The notes under the pieces: model-generated | What the model saw: only the letters and a program-made list of their open reading frames with translations | Databases searched by the model: none | Told to the model about the DNA's origin: nothing | Shown: one piece after another, positions 1-9,614 of the stretch | How the letters are laid out: every line of letters starts with the position of its first letter | Position numbering within the stretch: the stretch's first letter is position 1 | Program-made: the position numbers and the translations under genes | NCBI GenBank assembly: GCA_900538555.1 | Contig: UPYI01000006.1 | Location: forward strand, 124,001 to 188,000 | Direction of reading: 5' to 3' | Origin: an uncultured Porphyromonadaceae bacterium | GTDB lineage: Bacteria; Bacteroidota; Bacteroidia; Bacteroidales; Barnesiellaceae | DNA length: 64,000 nt

Positions 1-276
1 AAAGTTCGTCCGATGCCGGTTCTTCCCGGAATAGACGAAGAGAATCCCGTAAATGAGTACACTCCCTCGGATTCGTCAAAATATGCCACGCATTTTGCGT
101 CAAATCAGGGGGAAAATACAACTGCCGTATATCCACAAGCTCAAAAAACGCCTATACATCAAGACATTACAGATATACCGGTACGAAAAGAAACTCCTCA
201 GAGGAAAGTTGTTAAAATCATGATCCTTTATTCCGATAACACATTCGAATGGTTTTCTCCCGATCAAAGCAAATAG
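1..276 (+). CDS. 3' end of an unrecognised protein (cut by window edge)
   Basis: The reading frame is open from base 1 and ends at a TAG just before the pyrK promoter, so only the C-terminal part (about 91 residues) is visible. An ATG at base 13 is in frame but nothing shows that it is the true start. The visible part is polar, rich in Pro, Thr, Ser and Gln, with no membrane segment or motif I recognise. It looks like a low-complexity linker followed by a short folded tail (residues such as KIMILYSDNTFEWFSP). It lies in the same direction as pyrK, but the -7 box at 293-300 suggests that pyrK has its own promoter. Function unknown. Confidence 0.5.
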   Translation, partial: KVRPMPVLPGIDEENPVNEYTPSDSSKYATHFASNQGENTTAVYPQAQKTPIHQDITDIPVRKETPQRKVVKIMILYSDNTFEWFSPDQSK

Positions 277-292
277 GTTGCCAAGAAATTAT

Positions 293-300
293 TACCTTTG
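293..300 (+). promoter_or_regulatory. -7 promoter box for pyrK-pyrD
   Basis: TACCTTTG matches the Bacteroidetes sigma-ABfr -7 consensus TAnnTTTG and lies 21 nt before the pyrK ATG at 322. A clear -33 TTTG at the usual distance is not visible. The box also argues against the in-frame TTG at 298 as start codon. Confidence 0.6.
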
Positions 301-321
301 TTCCTGAGCAAACTATTTTTT

Positions 322-1101
322 ATGAAAAAATATATTTCAGACTTTCGGGTCGAAGCAAATGAAGCCCTTCACTCCAATTATTTTTTGTTGAAGCTGGGTC
401 CGATCTCCGGAGAACTTCCGCCGATGCTTCCGGGACAATTTGTAGAAGTACACATCGACAATTCTCCCTCGACGTTCCTTCGTCGCCCTATTTCCATTAA
501 TAATGTAGACTATCAAAAACAACAGTTATGGCTGTTGGTACGCAAAGCCGGAAACGGAACACGGAAATTAGCGGAACTTCGTATCGGAGATCTCTTGAAT
601 CTGGTATTACCGTTAGGAAATAGTTTTACATTACCCGAGTCGAAACAAGACCGGATATTGCTGATCGGAGGAGGTGTCGGAGTAGCCCCGATGTTGTATT
701 GGGGACGTTACTTGAAAGAACAAGGCTATAATCCGATATTCCTATTGGGAGCACGTTCCGATAAAGACCTTCTGCAATACGATCTGTTTCAAGAAATCGG
801 CACGGTACATGTTTCGACAGAAGATGGATCATTAGGCGAAAAAGGCTTTGTAACCCAGCATTCAGCTTTATTGTCGAAAAATTTCGACATGATCTATACC
901 TGCGGACCTAAACCGATGATGATGGCTGTCGCCCGTTATGCGCGGCAAGCGGGAATCGAATGCGAAGTATCGTTGGAAAACACGATGGCTTGCGGTGTCG
1001 GAGCCTGCCTGTGCTGTGTCGAAAACACCGTATCGGGGCATGTCTGCGTATGTAAAGAAGGTCCTATTTTTAACATCAAACAACTCACATGGCAACTTTA
1101 A
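322..1101 (+). CDS. pyrK: Dihydroorotate dehydrogenase B, electron transfer subunit
   Basis: PyrK is the FAD and [2Fe-2S] subunit that passes electrons from the PyrD flavin to NAD+ in type 1B dihydroorotate dehydrogenase (pyrimidine synthesis, cytosol). The protein is 259 residues, normal for the family. The FAD-binding segment RRPISINNV and the NAD-binding GGGVGVAP are visible. The C-terminal part has the cysteine cluster ACGVGACLCCV plus a later CVCKEGP that together ligate the iron-sulfur centre. I place the start at the ATG at 322, because the in-frame TTG at 298 is part of the -7 box. It overlaps pyrD by 13 nt, so the two are co-translated. Confidence 0.95.
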   Translation: MKKYISDFRVEANEALHSNYFLLKLGPISGELPPMLPGQFVEVHIDNSPSTFLRRPISINNVDYQKQQLWLLVRKAGNGTRKLAELRIGDLLNLVLPLGNSFTLPESKQDRILLIGGGVGVAPMLYWGRYLKEQGYNPIFLLGARSDKDLLQYDLFQEIGTVHVSTEDGSLGEKGFVTQHSALLSKNFDMIYTCGPKPMMMAVARYARQAGIECEVSLENTMACGVGACLCCVENTVSGHVCVCKEGPIFNIKQLTWQL

Positions 1102-2000
1102 ATGTACATATCGGCGGGTTAGAACTGAAAAATCCGGTTATGACCGCCTCCGGTACTTTCGGATACGGTACTGAATTTTCCGATTTCATCGATTTGTCCC
1201 GTTTGGGCGGTATTCTGGTAAAAGGCACAACCTTGCATCCGCGTGAAGGGAATCCCTATCCGCGTATGGCAGAAACACCTTCCGGGATGTTGAATGCCGT
1301 CGGCTTGCAAAACAAAGGAGTAGACTATTTCATATCTCATATCTATCCGGAAATACAAGATATCGATACCAATATATTGGTCAATGTATCGGGCTCTACG
1401 ATCGAAGATTATGTAGCCACAGCCGAAAAAATAGCAGCATTAGATAAAATCCCGGGGATCGAATTAAACATATCGTGCCCGAATGTAAAAGAAGGCGGTA
1501 TGGCATTCGGTACGTCTTGTATGAGTGCGGCATCGGTAGTAAAAGCCGTCCGCAAAGCCTATCCGAAAACACTGATTGTAAAACTGTCGCCGAATGTTAC
1601 CAATATATCGGAAATCGCCTGTGCCGTTGAAGCAGAAGGTGCCGATTCGGTTTCGCTGATAAATACCTTGATGGGCATGGCGATCGACGCAGAAAAACGC
1701 CGTCCTGTATTATCGACTGTCACCGGCGGATTGTCAGGAGCATGTGTAAAACCGATCGCACTCCGTATGGTCTGGCAAGTTGCCAAAGCGGTTAAAATTC
1801 CTGTGATCGGACTGGGCGGTATCATGAATGCCACCGATGCTATCGAGTTTTTATTGGCAGGAGCCACTGCCGTAGAAATCGGTACAGCAAATTTCATCGA
1901 TCCTCAAATCACGGTCAAGGTAGTAGAAGGTATCGAAGCCTATCTCGACCGGCATGGATGTAAATCCGTTCAGGAAATTATCGGAGGATTGGAAATATAA
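1089..2000 (+). CDS. pyrD: Dihydroorotate dehydrogenase B, catalytic subunit
   Basis: This is the 303-residue FMN-binding TIM-barrel subunit that oxidises dihydroorotate to orotate. NISCPNVKEGG contains the catalytic cysteine expected for class 1B enzymes (class 2 uses Ser), and the FMN-phosphate loop is in the GLGGIMNATDA region. The ATG overlaps the end of pyrK, and presence of the PyrK partner confirms the class 1B, NAD-linked form. Two hairpins follow the stop codon (2025-2057 and 2068-2094) and should end the transcript. Confidence 0.96.
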   Translation: MATLNVHIGGLELKNPVMTASGTFGYGTEFSDFIDLSRLGGILVKGTTLHPREGNPYPRMAETPSGMLNAVGLQNKGVDYFISHIYPEIQDIDTNILVNVSGSTIEDYVATAEKIAALDKIPGIELNISCPNVKEGGMAFGTSCMSAASVVKAVRKAYPKTLIVKLSPNVTNISEIACAVEAEGADSVSLINTLMGMAIDAEKRRPVLSTVTGGLSGACVKPIALRMVWQVAKAVKIPVIGLGGIMNATDAIEFLLAGATAVEIGTANFIDPQITVKVVEGIEAYLDRHGCKSVQEIIGGLEI

Positions 2001-2024
2001 AAAATCGGACAAACCTATATTAGA

Positions 2025-2057
2025 AAAGGGAAGCTATCTCTCGGATAACTTCCCTTT
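2025..2057 (+). terminator. Stem-loop terminator after pyrD
   Basis: AAAGGGAA pairs with TTCCCTTT around an inner TATC/GGATA stem, followed by a T-rich stretch. It lies 25 nt after the pyrD stop. Confidence 0.65.
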
Positions 2058-2067
2058 ATTTCATACA

Positions 2068-2094
2068 AAAAGAGCCGTGCGACACACGGCTCTT
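2068..2094. terminator. Bidirectional terminator between pyrD and htpG
   Basis: AAAGAGCCGTG and CACGGCTCTTT form an 11-bp perfect stem around a 5-nt loop, with A-rich and T-rich flanks. It can serve both converging genes and lies just past the htpG stop on the minus strand. Confidence 0.8.
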
Positions 2095-2115
2095 TCATTT
2101 ATCTCGGCAAACGTA

Positions 2116-4167
2116 TTATAACATCTCTACCGAACGTTTGATAAACAGGCTCAAAGCCTCTCCCTTCAACATATTGTTCGAGAGCAATGCCAAATCTACC
2201 AACTGGCGAATAACCGGCGTTTGTGCAGCATATTGGGTCAAAACGGCAGATTCCTCTTTACGCAGCCCCTCAGCCTTTTCTTCGGCAGCCTTCAAGGCTT
2301 CTTTATCTGCTACCGGAATCTCTTCATCTTTCTTATCTTTCTGCTGTTCTTTCAAACGGCTGATTTCTCCATTTACCTCGTTCAATTGTTCGGTTATCGG
2401 TGTCAAAGCTGCCTTATTAGCTTCTTCCGCATCCGAGATGATTTTCTTCACAAGTTCATGGTCGGTATTGACAATCAGGTTGTAATTGTCGGGGAACTCA
2501 CCATAGAAATTCATACCGGGTTGCATAGCCGACATATCTTTCATACGACGCATAAATTCGTTTTGTGTAATCATCACCGGCTGAGCATTTGCGCCGACCG
2601 ACTCGAACATCACCAGAAACTCACATTTCTCCAATGCCGGAATCTGCGATTTAAAGACCGTAGTCATGGCATCCCGTTGTTCGTTCGACAACGAAGTGTG
2701 CGGTTTTTCTTCTTTCTTCACCAGATTCTCCACGACATCGCTGTCTACACGGACAAAACGGCTTTTCTCCAACTTCTGCTCCAACATCGAAATGAAGTGC
2801 GTATCCAATTGACCGTCCATGAGTAAAACATCGTAGCCTTTCGCCTGCGCCATATCTATATAATTGTACTGCGCCACACGGTCGGTAGAATAGATATATA
2901 CCACATTCCCGTCTTTATCGGTCTGATTCGACTCAATCAGTTTCTTATATTCTTCCAGTGTATAATATTTATTATCGTTGTCTTTCAACAAAACAAAATC
3001 TTTCGCCCGATCATAGAACTTATCGTCCGACAACATGCCGTATTCGATGAATATCTTGATGTCGTCCCATTTCTCTTCGAACTGCTTCCGATCGTTGGTA
3101 AAAATATCCTGCAAGCGGTCTGCCACTTTTTTGGTAATGTGCGAAGATATTTTCTTTACATTCTGGTCGCTCTGCAAATAGGAACGCGATACGTTCAACG
3201 GAATATCCGGAGAATCGAGCACACCACGCAACAGCATCAAGAAATCGGGCACGATGCCTTCGACCGAATCGGTGACGAACACCTGATTGCTGTACAACTG
3301 AATCTTATAACGGTTCAGATCGAAATTGTTCTTGATTTTCGGGAAATAGAGAATACCGGTCAATTTGAACGGATAGTCTACATTCAAATGAATCCAGAAC
3401 AGAGGCTCATCTGCATCGGGATACAAATCGGCATAAAACTTCTTATAGTCTTCTTCCGTCAGTTCCGAAGGTTTCCGCGTCCATGCCGGAGCCGTATCGT
3501 TGATAATACGGTCGGTGTCCGTATCGACATATTTTCCGTCTTTCCATTCCTGTTCCTTTCCGAATACAACGGGAACCGGCAAGAACCGGCAATATTTTTT
3601 CAGCAATGTTTCGATGCGTTGTTCTTCCAGAAAGTCTTTATTTTCATCGTCGATATACAACACGATATCGGTACCCCGGTCGGCTTTTTCGATTTCGGTC
3701 ATTTCATAAGCCGGAGAACCGTCGCAACTCCACATGACAGCCGTCGCACCTTCCTTATACGAAAGGGTACGAATCTCCACTTTCTTAGAAACCATGAACG
3801 ATGAATAAAAACCCAGACCGAAATGTCCGATGATAGCATTGGCATCGTTTTTATATTTTTCAAGAAATTCTTCCGCCCCCGAGAAAGCGATCTGATTGAT
3901 ATATTTGTCAATCTCTTCGGCTGTCATACCGATACCACGGTCCGAAATAGTAAGCGTACCGTTCTCTTTGTCGATTTTCACCTGAACATTCATCGTTCCC
4001 AGTTCGCCTTTGTATTCACCGAACGATGACAAGGTCTTCAATTTTTGAGTGGCATCTACCGCATTCGAAACCAATTCGCGTAAAAAGATCTCATGATCAC
4101 TGTACAAAAACTTCTTAATCACGGGGAAGATGTTGTCGGTCGTTACCCCAATTGTTCCTGTTTGCAT
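2116..4167 (-). CDS. htpG: Molecular chaperone HtpG (Hsp90)
   Basis: HtpG is the bacterial Hsp90, an ATP-driven cytosolic chaperone dimer. The protein is 683 residues. The GHKL ATPase domain occupies about residues 1-210, with ELVSNAVDAT, DRGIGMT and GHFGLGFYSSFMV forming the nucleotide pocket. The middle domain carries the NVSRSYLQSD region with the conserved arginine. The C-terminal dimerisation domain ends in ALSLFIKRSVEML and lacks the eukaryotic MEEVD tail, as expected. A charged Lys/Glu-rich insertion with coiled-coil character lies near residues 585-635. It precedes another chaperone-class gene (clpC) on the same strand, but a terminator lies between them. Confidence 0.97.
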   Translation of the reverse strand: MQTGTIGVTTDNIFPVIKKFLYSDHEIFLRELVSNAVDATQKLKTLSSFGEYKGELGTMNVQVKIDKENGTLTISDRGIGMTAEEIDKYINQIAFSGAEEFLEKYKNDANAIIGHFGLGFYSSFMVSKKVEIRTLSYKEGATAVMWSCDGSPAYEMTEIEKADRGTDIVLYIDDENKDFLEEQRIETLLKKYCRFLPVPVVFGKEQEWKDGKYVDTDTDRIINDTAPAWTRKPSELTEEDYKKFYADLYPDADEPLFWIHLNVDYPFKLTGILYFPKIKNNFDLNRYKIQLYSNQVFVTDSVEGIVPDFLMLLRGVLDSPDIPLNVSRSYLQSDQNVKKISSHITKKVADRLQDIFTNDRKQFEEKWDDIKIFIEYGMLSDDKFYDRAKDFVLLKDNDNKYYTLEEYKKLIESNQTDKDGNVVYIYSTDRVAQYNYIDMAQAKGYDVLLMDGQLDTHFISMLEQKLEKSRFVRVDSDVVENLVKKEEKPHTSLSNEQRDAMTTVFKSQIPALEKCEFLVMFESVGANAQPVMITQNEFMRRMKDMSAMQPGMNFYGEFPDNYNLIVNTDHELVKKIISDAEEANKAALTPITEQLNEVNGEISRLKEQQKDKKDEEIPVADKEALKAAEEKAEGLRKEESAVLTQYAAQTPVIRQLVDLALLSNNMLKGEALSLFIKRSVEML

Positions 4168-4222
4168 AGTCAGCTATATTTTAATTGTTTTTATTTTTTT
4201 TCTGTCAATTAAAAATACAAAG

Positions 4223-4252
4223 AAAATGCCAGACCCGAAGGTCTGACATTTT
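4223..4252 (-). terminator. Terminator after clpC
   Basis: AAAATG...CATTTT outer arms with CAGAC...GTCTG inner arms form a hairpin 28 nt past the clpC stop on the minus strand. It separates clpC from htpG. Confidence 0.7.
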
Positions 4253-4280
4253 GACGTATCCGGGAGAAAGATTTGTCACC

Positions 4281-6812
4281 TTATTCTTTCTCCGAACTTT
4301 TGATCGAAGTCACAATCTTGTGCTGTTCCTTGTCGAAATCTACTACGATCGTATCACCGTCCTGCACAGCAGCCCGAATGATCATTTCTGCCATTTCGTC
4401 TTCCAGATATTTCTGGATAGCCCGTTTCAGCGGACGGGCACCGAACTGGATATCATATCCCTTTTCGGCAATAAACGATTTGGCATCGTCCGTAATCACC
4501 AATTTATAGCCAAGCGTTTCGACCCGTTTATAGAATCCGCTCAACTCCAAATCTATGATCTTGAATATCGCCTCGCGGTCCAGTTGATCGAACATAATGA
4601 TGTCGTCGATACGATTCAGAAATTCCGGAGAAAAAGCCCGGTTCAACGCTTTCTGAATAACCCCGCGCGAAAAATCTTTTTCCGAGACAGTATTGGTAGA
4701 GAACCCGACACCTTGCCCGAAATCTTTCAACTGACGAGTTCCGATATTCGATGTCATTATCAATATCGTATTCTTAAAATCGACACGACGTCCCAGGCTA
4801 TCGGTCAAACGACCTTCGTCCATAACCTGCAATAACAAATTGAACACATCGGGATGCGCTTTCTCTATCTCATCGAGCAGTACTACCGAATAGGGTTTAC
4901 GACGTACCTTTTCGGTCAATTGTCCGCCTTCCTCATAACCTACATATCCCGGAGGGGCTCCGACTAATCGCGATACGGTGAACTTCTCCATAAACTCACT
5001 CATGTCCACTCGTATAAGTGCATCTTTCGAATCGAATAAATACTCCGCCAATTTTTTTGCCAGATGAGTTTTCCCGACTCCCGTAGGTCCCAGGAACATA
5101 AATGTCCCGATCGGTTTGTTCGGATCTTTCAACCCGACACGATTGCGCTGAATAGCCTTAACGATTTTTTCTACCGCTTCATCCTGTCCGATCACAGCTT
5201 GCTTCAACTCTTCGCCCATCATCAGCAATCGCTTGCCTTCGGCTTGTGCAATACGCTGCACCGGCACACCGGTCATCATGGCAACGACCTCTGCCACCTT
5301 CTCTTCATCGACAGTTTCCCGATGTTGTTGCAGTTGTTCTTCCCACTTTGCTTTTGCCACCTCCAACTGGGCTTGATATTCTTTTTCCCGGTCGCGATAG
5401 CTTGCCGCCAGCTCGTAGTTCTGCGATTTTACTGCCTGAATCTTGTCCTCCCGGCTTGTCTCGATCTTTGCCTCCAACTCTTCGATCTCTTTCGGAACCG
5501 TGATATTGGAAACATGTACGCGCGAACCTGCTTCGTCCAATGCGTCGATAGCCTTATCCGGGAAATTCCGGTCGCTCACATAACGTTCGGTCAATTTCAC
5601 GCAAGCCTCCAATGCCTCAGGCGTATAAATCACATTGTGGTGGTCTTCGTACCGACCTTTTATATTGTTCAATATCTGCAATGTTTCTTCGGGTGTAGTA
5701 GGCTCTACCATGATCTTTTGGAAGCGCCGTTCCAAAGCACCGTCTTTCTCGATATTTTTGCGATACTCGTCCAATGTCGTTGCACCGATACACTGTATCT
5801 CTCCACGGGAAAGGGCAGGTTTCAGCATATTGGCAGCGTCCAATGTGCCGGTAGCGCCACCCGCACCGACAATCGTATGGATCTCGTCGATAAATAAAAT
5901 AATGTTAGGACTTTTCGACAGTTCGTTCAGTATAGCTTTGATACGTTCTTCGAATTGTCCGCGATATTTTGTCCCGGCTACAATCGAAGCCATATCCAAC
6001 GAAACTACCCGCTTGTCGAACAATACCCGCGACACTTTACGCTGTATGATACGGAGTGCGAGTCCTTCGACGATAGCCGATTTTCCGACACCCGGTTCTC
6101 CGATCAGTACCGGATTATTTTTCTTCCGACGGCTCAGAACCTGTGCCAGACGTTCAATTTCCGTCTCTCTACCTACCACGGGATCCAACCGTCCTTCTTC
6201 TGCCGCTTTCGTCATATCCGTACCGAAATTATCCAGTACGGGCGTTTCCGATGCAGTTTTCGAATTTCCCGAAGTCGCAGACTTTTGCTGTTTGTAACTT
6301 TTTTCATCTTCCAGCTCTTCCTCCTCGTCGCCATCGGTAAAGCCCACGCCCATAGAGGGCAGGGAATCATTCTCCGCGATGCGTTCTCCACGAAGGAAAG
6401 CATTTACCTTGTCGTATGTTATATCACTCATATTTAAAGTCTTTGCAGCGTTAGTTGTCGTATTTTTCAGAATTGCCAATAATAAATGTTCCGTATCGGT
6501 CTCGTCGCTTTTCATCAACCGGGCTTCCAGCATGCTCATCTTTAAAACCTTATCGGTGCTCTTGCTGATAATCAATTCTACACCGTCCTCATGAATATCG
6601 TTCGATAAACGTATCTGTGACTCCAAATTGAATTTCAATACGCTCAGTTGAACTCCCAAACCCACCAACGCATCGATGGCACGGCCCGACCCGTCGCGAA
6701 GAATCCCTAACAGGATATGTTCCGGAACGATATGCGAACACTGCAACCGCTCCGCTTCTTCCCGGCTATAACCGAGTACATTTTTTACACGTTGTGAAAA
6801 ATTTCTCTCCAT
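4281..6812 (-). CDS. clpC: ATP-dependent Clp protease ATP-binding subunit ClpC
   Basis: This is a 843-residue AAA+ unfoldase that feeds proteins into ClpP in the cytosol. The order is: Clp N-terminal repeat domain (about 1-145); an acidic linker (EEEELEDE, about 160-185); AAA-1 with Walker A GEPGVGKS and Walker B ILFIDEIHT; a UVR-like middle segment around NYELAASYRDREKEY; and AAA-2 with GPTGVGKTH and VVLLDEIEKA. The UVR segment and short middle domain make it ClpC rather than ClpA or ClpB. No ClpP or McsB gene is next to it. It is transcribed away from gyrA, and the shared 274-bp region holds the promoters of both. Confidence 0.93.
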   Translation of the reverse strand: MERNFSQRVKNVLGYSREEAERLQCSHIVPEHILLGILRDGSGRAIDALVGLGVQLSVLKFNLESQIRLSNDIHEDGVELIISKSTDKVLKMSMLEARLMKSDETDTEHLLLAILKNTTTNAAKTLNMSDITYDKVNAFLRGERIAENDSLPSMGVGFTDGDEEEELEDEKSYKQQKSATSGNSKTASETPVLDNFGTDMTKAAEEGRLDPVVGRETEIERLAQVLSRRKKNNPVLIGEPGVGKSAIVEGLALRIIQRKVSRVLFDKRVVSLDMASIVAGTKYRGQFEERIKAILNELSKSPNIILFIDEIHTIVGAGGATGTLDAANMLKPALSRGEIQCIGATTLDEYRKNIEKDGALERRFQKIMVEPTTPEETLQILNNIKGRYEDHHNVIYTPEALEACVKLTERYVSDRNFPDKAIDALDEAGSRVHVSNITVPKEIEELEAKIETSREDKIQAVKSQNYELAASYRDREKEYQAQLEVAKAKWEEQLQQHRETVDEEKVAEVVAMMTGVPVQRIAQAEGKRLLMMGEELKQAVIGQDEAVEKIVKAIQRNRVGLKDPNKPIGTFMFLGPTGVGKTHLAKKLAEYLFDSKDALIRVDMSEFMEKFTVSRLVGAPPGYVGYEEGGQLTEKVRRKPYSVVLLDEIEKAHPDVFNLLLQVMDEGRLTDSLGRRVDFKNTILIMTSNIGTRQLKDFGQGVGFSTNTVSEKDFSRGVIQKALNRAFSPEFLNRIDDIIMFDQLDREAIFKIIDLELSGFYKRVETLGYKLVITDDAKSFIAEKGYDIQFGARPLKRAIQKYLEDEMAEMIIRAAVQDGDTIVVDFDKEQHKIVTSIKSSEKE

Positions 6813-6974
6813 AAATTCATTTCATTGTCCACCACATTACTTACAAAGTAAATAAAAACTTGTATAAATAATGATAGGTTGTCCATATTATTTATAACAA
6901 AAACTATGCCGTGTTTTCCCGAAATACAACATTCTTTTTCTCGAAAGATGATTTTATTGTTGAATATTTTTTGT

Positions 6975-6982
6975 TATCTTTG
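6975..6982 (+). promoter_or_regulatory. -7 promoter box for gyrA
   Basis: TATCTTTG is a perfect TAnnTTTG box, about 105 nt before the gyrA start, with TTGTTG about 15 nt upstream of it as a poor -33 match. It implies a 5' leader of about 95 nt, which contains two hairpins. Confidence 0.65.
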
Positions 6983-6992
6983 TACGCCGTTT

Positions 6993-7034
6993 GGGCTTAT
7001 CGAAAGCCCGATCAGGCACTGTCCGTTCGGACAG
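6993..7034 (+). other. Two hairpins in the gyrA 5' leader
   Basis: GGGCTT (6993-6998) pairs with AAGCCC (7004-7009). CTGTCC (7019-7024) pairs with GGACAG (7029-7034). Both lie between the predicted promoter and the start codon. Neither has a T-run after it, so they are leader structures rather than terminators. Confidence 0.45.
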
Positions 7035-7086
7035 AACAAAAAAAATAGCGACAATAATTTTAATGTATAACCATTCTTTTGATTAA

Positions 7087-9582
7087 ATGTTAGATCAAGA
7101 CAGAATTATTAAGATAAATATCGAGAACGAGATGAAATCGGCGTACATCGATTATTCGATGTCCGTGATCGTTGCTCGTGCGTTGCCCGATGTCAGAGAC
7201 GGGTTCAAGCCGGTACATCGTCGGGTACTGTTTGGTATGGACAAGTTGGGAAATACTTCGGACAAGCCGTATAAAAAGTGTGCGAGAATCGTCGGAGAGG
7301 TATTAGGTAAATATCACCCGCACGGCGACTCCTCTGTCTATTTCGCATTGGTACGTATGGCACAAGAATGGTCTTTACGCTATACGCTGGTCGATGGACA
7401 AGGGAACTTCGGTTCGGTAGACGGCGACAGCCCTGCCGCCATGCGTTATACGGAAGCCCGTTTGTCGAAAATCGCGGAAGAGATGTTACGCGACATCGAT
7501 AAAGACACCGTAGATTTCGATCCGAACTTCGACAATACCCAGAAAGAACCGCAAGTTCTTCCTACTCGTATCCCGAACCTGTTGGTAAACGGAGCTGCCG
7601 GTATTGCGGTAGGTATGGCAACCAATATGCCCCCTCACAACTTGTCGGAAGTAATCGAAGCCACCGTTGCATTGATCGACAACCGTGAATTGGAAATCAG
7701 CGACCTGATGCACTATGTAAAAGCACCCGATTTCCCCACAGGTGGTACTATTTACGGATATAACGGTGTACGTGAAGCGTTTGAAACCGGACGCGGACGT
7801 ATCGTAATTCGCGCCAAAGCCGAAATTGAAAGTGAAAAGGATCGCGATTCGATCGTTATCACAGAAATTCCTTATGGAGTAAACAAAGCCGAGTTGATCA
7901 AGAAAATCGCCGACCTCGTCGAAGAAAAACGATTGGACGGCATCTCGAACATCAACGACGAATCGGACCGCTCCGGTATGCGAATCGTTATCGACGTAAA
8001 ACGGGATGCAAATGCCAGCGTAGTCCTGAACAAGCTGTACAAGATGACAGAACTGCAATCGGCATTCAGCGTGAACAACATCGCATTGGTGAACGGCCGT
8101 CCCAAAACGCTGAATCTCAAACAGCTTTTGGAAGCGTTCATCGAGCATCGCCACGAAGTTGTTTTGCGTCGTACACGTTTCGATCTGAACAAAGCGGAAG
8201 AACGGGCACACATTCTGGAAGGTCTGATCATCGCATCGGACAACATCGACGAAGTAATCCGGATTATCCGTGCATCCGAAAACGGAGAAGAAGCCCGTAT
8301 CCGTTTGATGGAACGTTTCTCACTGACCGAAAAACAAGCCGTTGCCATCGTCGAAATGCGTCTGCGCCAACTTACCAATATGGACCAGAACAAGTTGCAT
8401 GACGAATACAACGAAGTGATGGAATTGATCAAACGCTACAAGGAAATACTTTCGGACGAAGTCGTATGTATGCAAGTCGTAAAAGACGAGTTGATCGAAA
8501 TCAAAGAAAAATACGGTGACGAACGTAAGACAGATATCGTTTATGCATCGGAAGAATTCAATGCCGAAGACTTCTATGCCGACGACGAAATGATTATTAC
8601 GATCTCTCATTTAGGCTATATCAAACGCACTCCTTTGACCGAATTCCGGGCACAGAACCGCGGAGGAGTAGGAGCGAAGGGTAGCGACACGCGCGAAGAA
8701 GATTTCATCGAGTATATCTATCCGGCATCCATGCACAACTATATGCTCTTCTTTACCCAGAAGGGTAAATGCTATTGGCTGAAAGTATATGAAATCCCGG
8801 AAGGGTCGAAAAACTCCAAAGGCCGTGCTATTCAAAATATGCTGAATATCGACGCCGACGATAAGGTGAATGCATTCATCCGTGTAAAACAACTGCAAGA
8901 TCCAGAATACAATACGACGCACAACCTCGTATTCTGTACTCGTCAAGGCGTGATCAAGAAAACGAAATTGGAAGCTTACTCACGTCCCCGCCAAAACGGT
9001 GTAAACGCAATCACGATCCGGGAAGACGACCAAGTAATCCAAGTGCGTCTGACTACCGGCGACAGCGAAATCATTATGGCGAACAAATCGGGACGCGCAA
9101 TCCGTTTCCATGAAAGTACAGTCCGTGAAATGGGACGTAATGCAACCGGTGTACGCGGTATGACTCTCGACGGAGAAAACGACATGGTAGTCGGCATGAT
9201 CTGTTTGAACGATAAAGAGAAAGAAACTGTTATGGTCGTATCGGAACAAGGCTACGGCAAACGTTCGGACATCGAAGATTACCGTATCACCAACCGTGGC
9301 GGAAAAGGTGTAAAAACTATGAACATCACGGAAAAGACCGGAAACCTTGTCGCAATCAAGAGCGTAACCGACGAAAACGATTTGGTTATCATCAACAAAT
9401 CGGGTATCACGTTGCGCATGAAAGTAGCCGACGTTCGTGTCATGGGACGCGCAACGCAAGGTGTCCGACTGATCAACCTTGAAAAACGTAACGACGAAAT
9501 CGCATCGGTTTGCAAAGTTCTTTCCGAGTCCATCGACGAAGAGATGCAAAACGACGATATGACGGAGGTTGTAGCAGAATAA
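7087..9582 (+). CDS. gyrA: DNA gyrase subunit A
   Basis: GyrA cuts and rejoins DNA during ATP-driven negative supercoiling. The 831-residue protein has the breakage-reunion domain with the catalytic tyrosine in AAMRYTEARL and the quinolone-determining region GKYHPHGDSSVYFALV. The C-terminal half contains six-bladed-propeller repeats, including the GyrA-box-like QNRGGVGAKG and a second RGGKGVKT. At the position equivalent to E. coli Ser83 there is Ser, and at Asp87 there is Phe; an aromatic residue there is, from memory, usual in Bacteroidales GyrA. The tail is acidic. It is followed after 32 nt by a TPR gene. Confidence 0.97.
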   Translation: MLDQDRIIKINIENEMKSAYIDYSMSVIVARALPDVRDGFKPVHRRVLFGMDKLGNTSDKPYKKCARIVGEVLGKYHPHGDSSVYFALVRMAQEWSLRYTLVDGQGNFGSVDGDSPAAMRYTEARLSKIAEEMLRDIDKDTVDFDPNFDNTQKEPQVLPTRIPNLLVNGAAGIAVGMATNMPPHNLSEVIEATVALIDNRELEISDLMHYVKAPDFPTGGTIYGYNGVREAFETGRGRIVIRAKAEIESEKDRDSIVITEIPYGVNKAELIKKIADLVEEKRLDGISNINDESDRSGMRIVIDVKRDANASVVLNKLYKMTELQSAFSVNNIALVNGRPKTLNLKQLLEAFIEHRHEVVLRRTRFDLNKAEERAHILEGLIIASDNIDEVIRIIRASENGEEARIRLMERFSLTEKQAVAIVEMRLRQLTNMDQNKLHDEYNEVMELIKRYKEILSDEVVCMQVVKDELIEIKEKYGDERKTDIVYASEEFNAEDFYADDEMIITISHLGYIKRTPLTEFRAQNRGGVGAKGSDTREEDFIEYIYPASMHNYMLFFTQKGKCYWLKVYEIPEGSKNSKGRAIQNMLNIDADDKVNAFIRVKQLQDPEYNTTHNLVFCTRQGVIKKTKLEAYSRPRQNGVNAITIREDDQVIQVRLTTGDSEIIMANKSGRAIRFHESTVREMGRNATGVRGMTLDGENDMVVGMICLNDKEKETVMVVSEQGYGKRSDIEDYRITNRGGKGVKTMNITEKTGNLVAIKSVTDENDLVIINKSGITLRMKVADVRVMGRATQGVRLINLEKRNDEIASVCKVLSESIDEEMQNDDMTEVVAE

Positions 9583-9614
9583 TATTAATTTTAAATCAAT
9601 AAACCCCAAAGACA

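Noticed and set aside
3139..3804. Long plus-strand frames opposite htpG and clpC (also 5064-5897 and 5635-6297)
   Set aside because: They lie wholly inside well-supported minus-strand genes, have no recognisable domains, and follow from the codon pattern of the real genes.
7300..7360. Quinolone-resistance mutation in gyrA (Phe at the position of E. coli Asp87)
   Set aside because: An aromatic residue at this position is, as far as I recall, normal for Bacteroidales GyrA; the Ser83 equivalent is unchanged.
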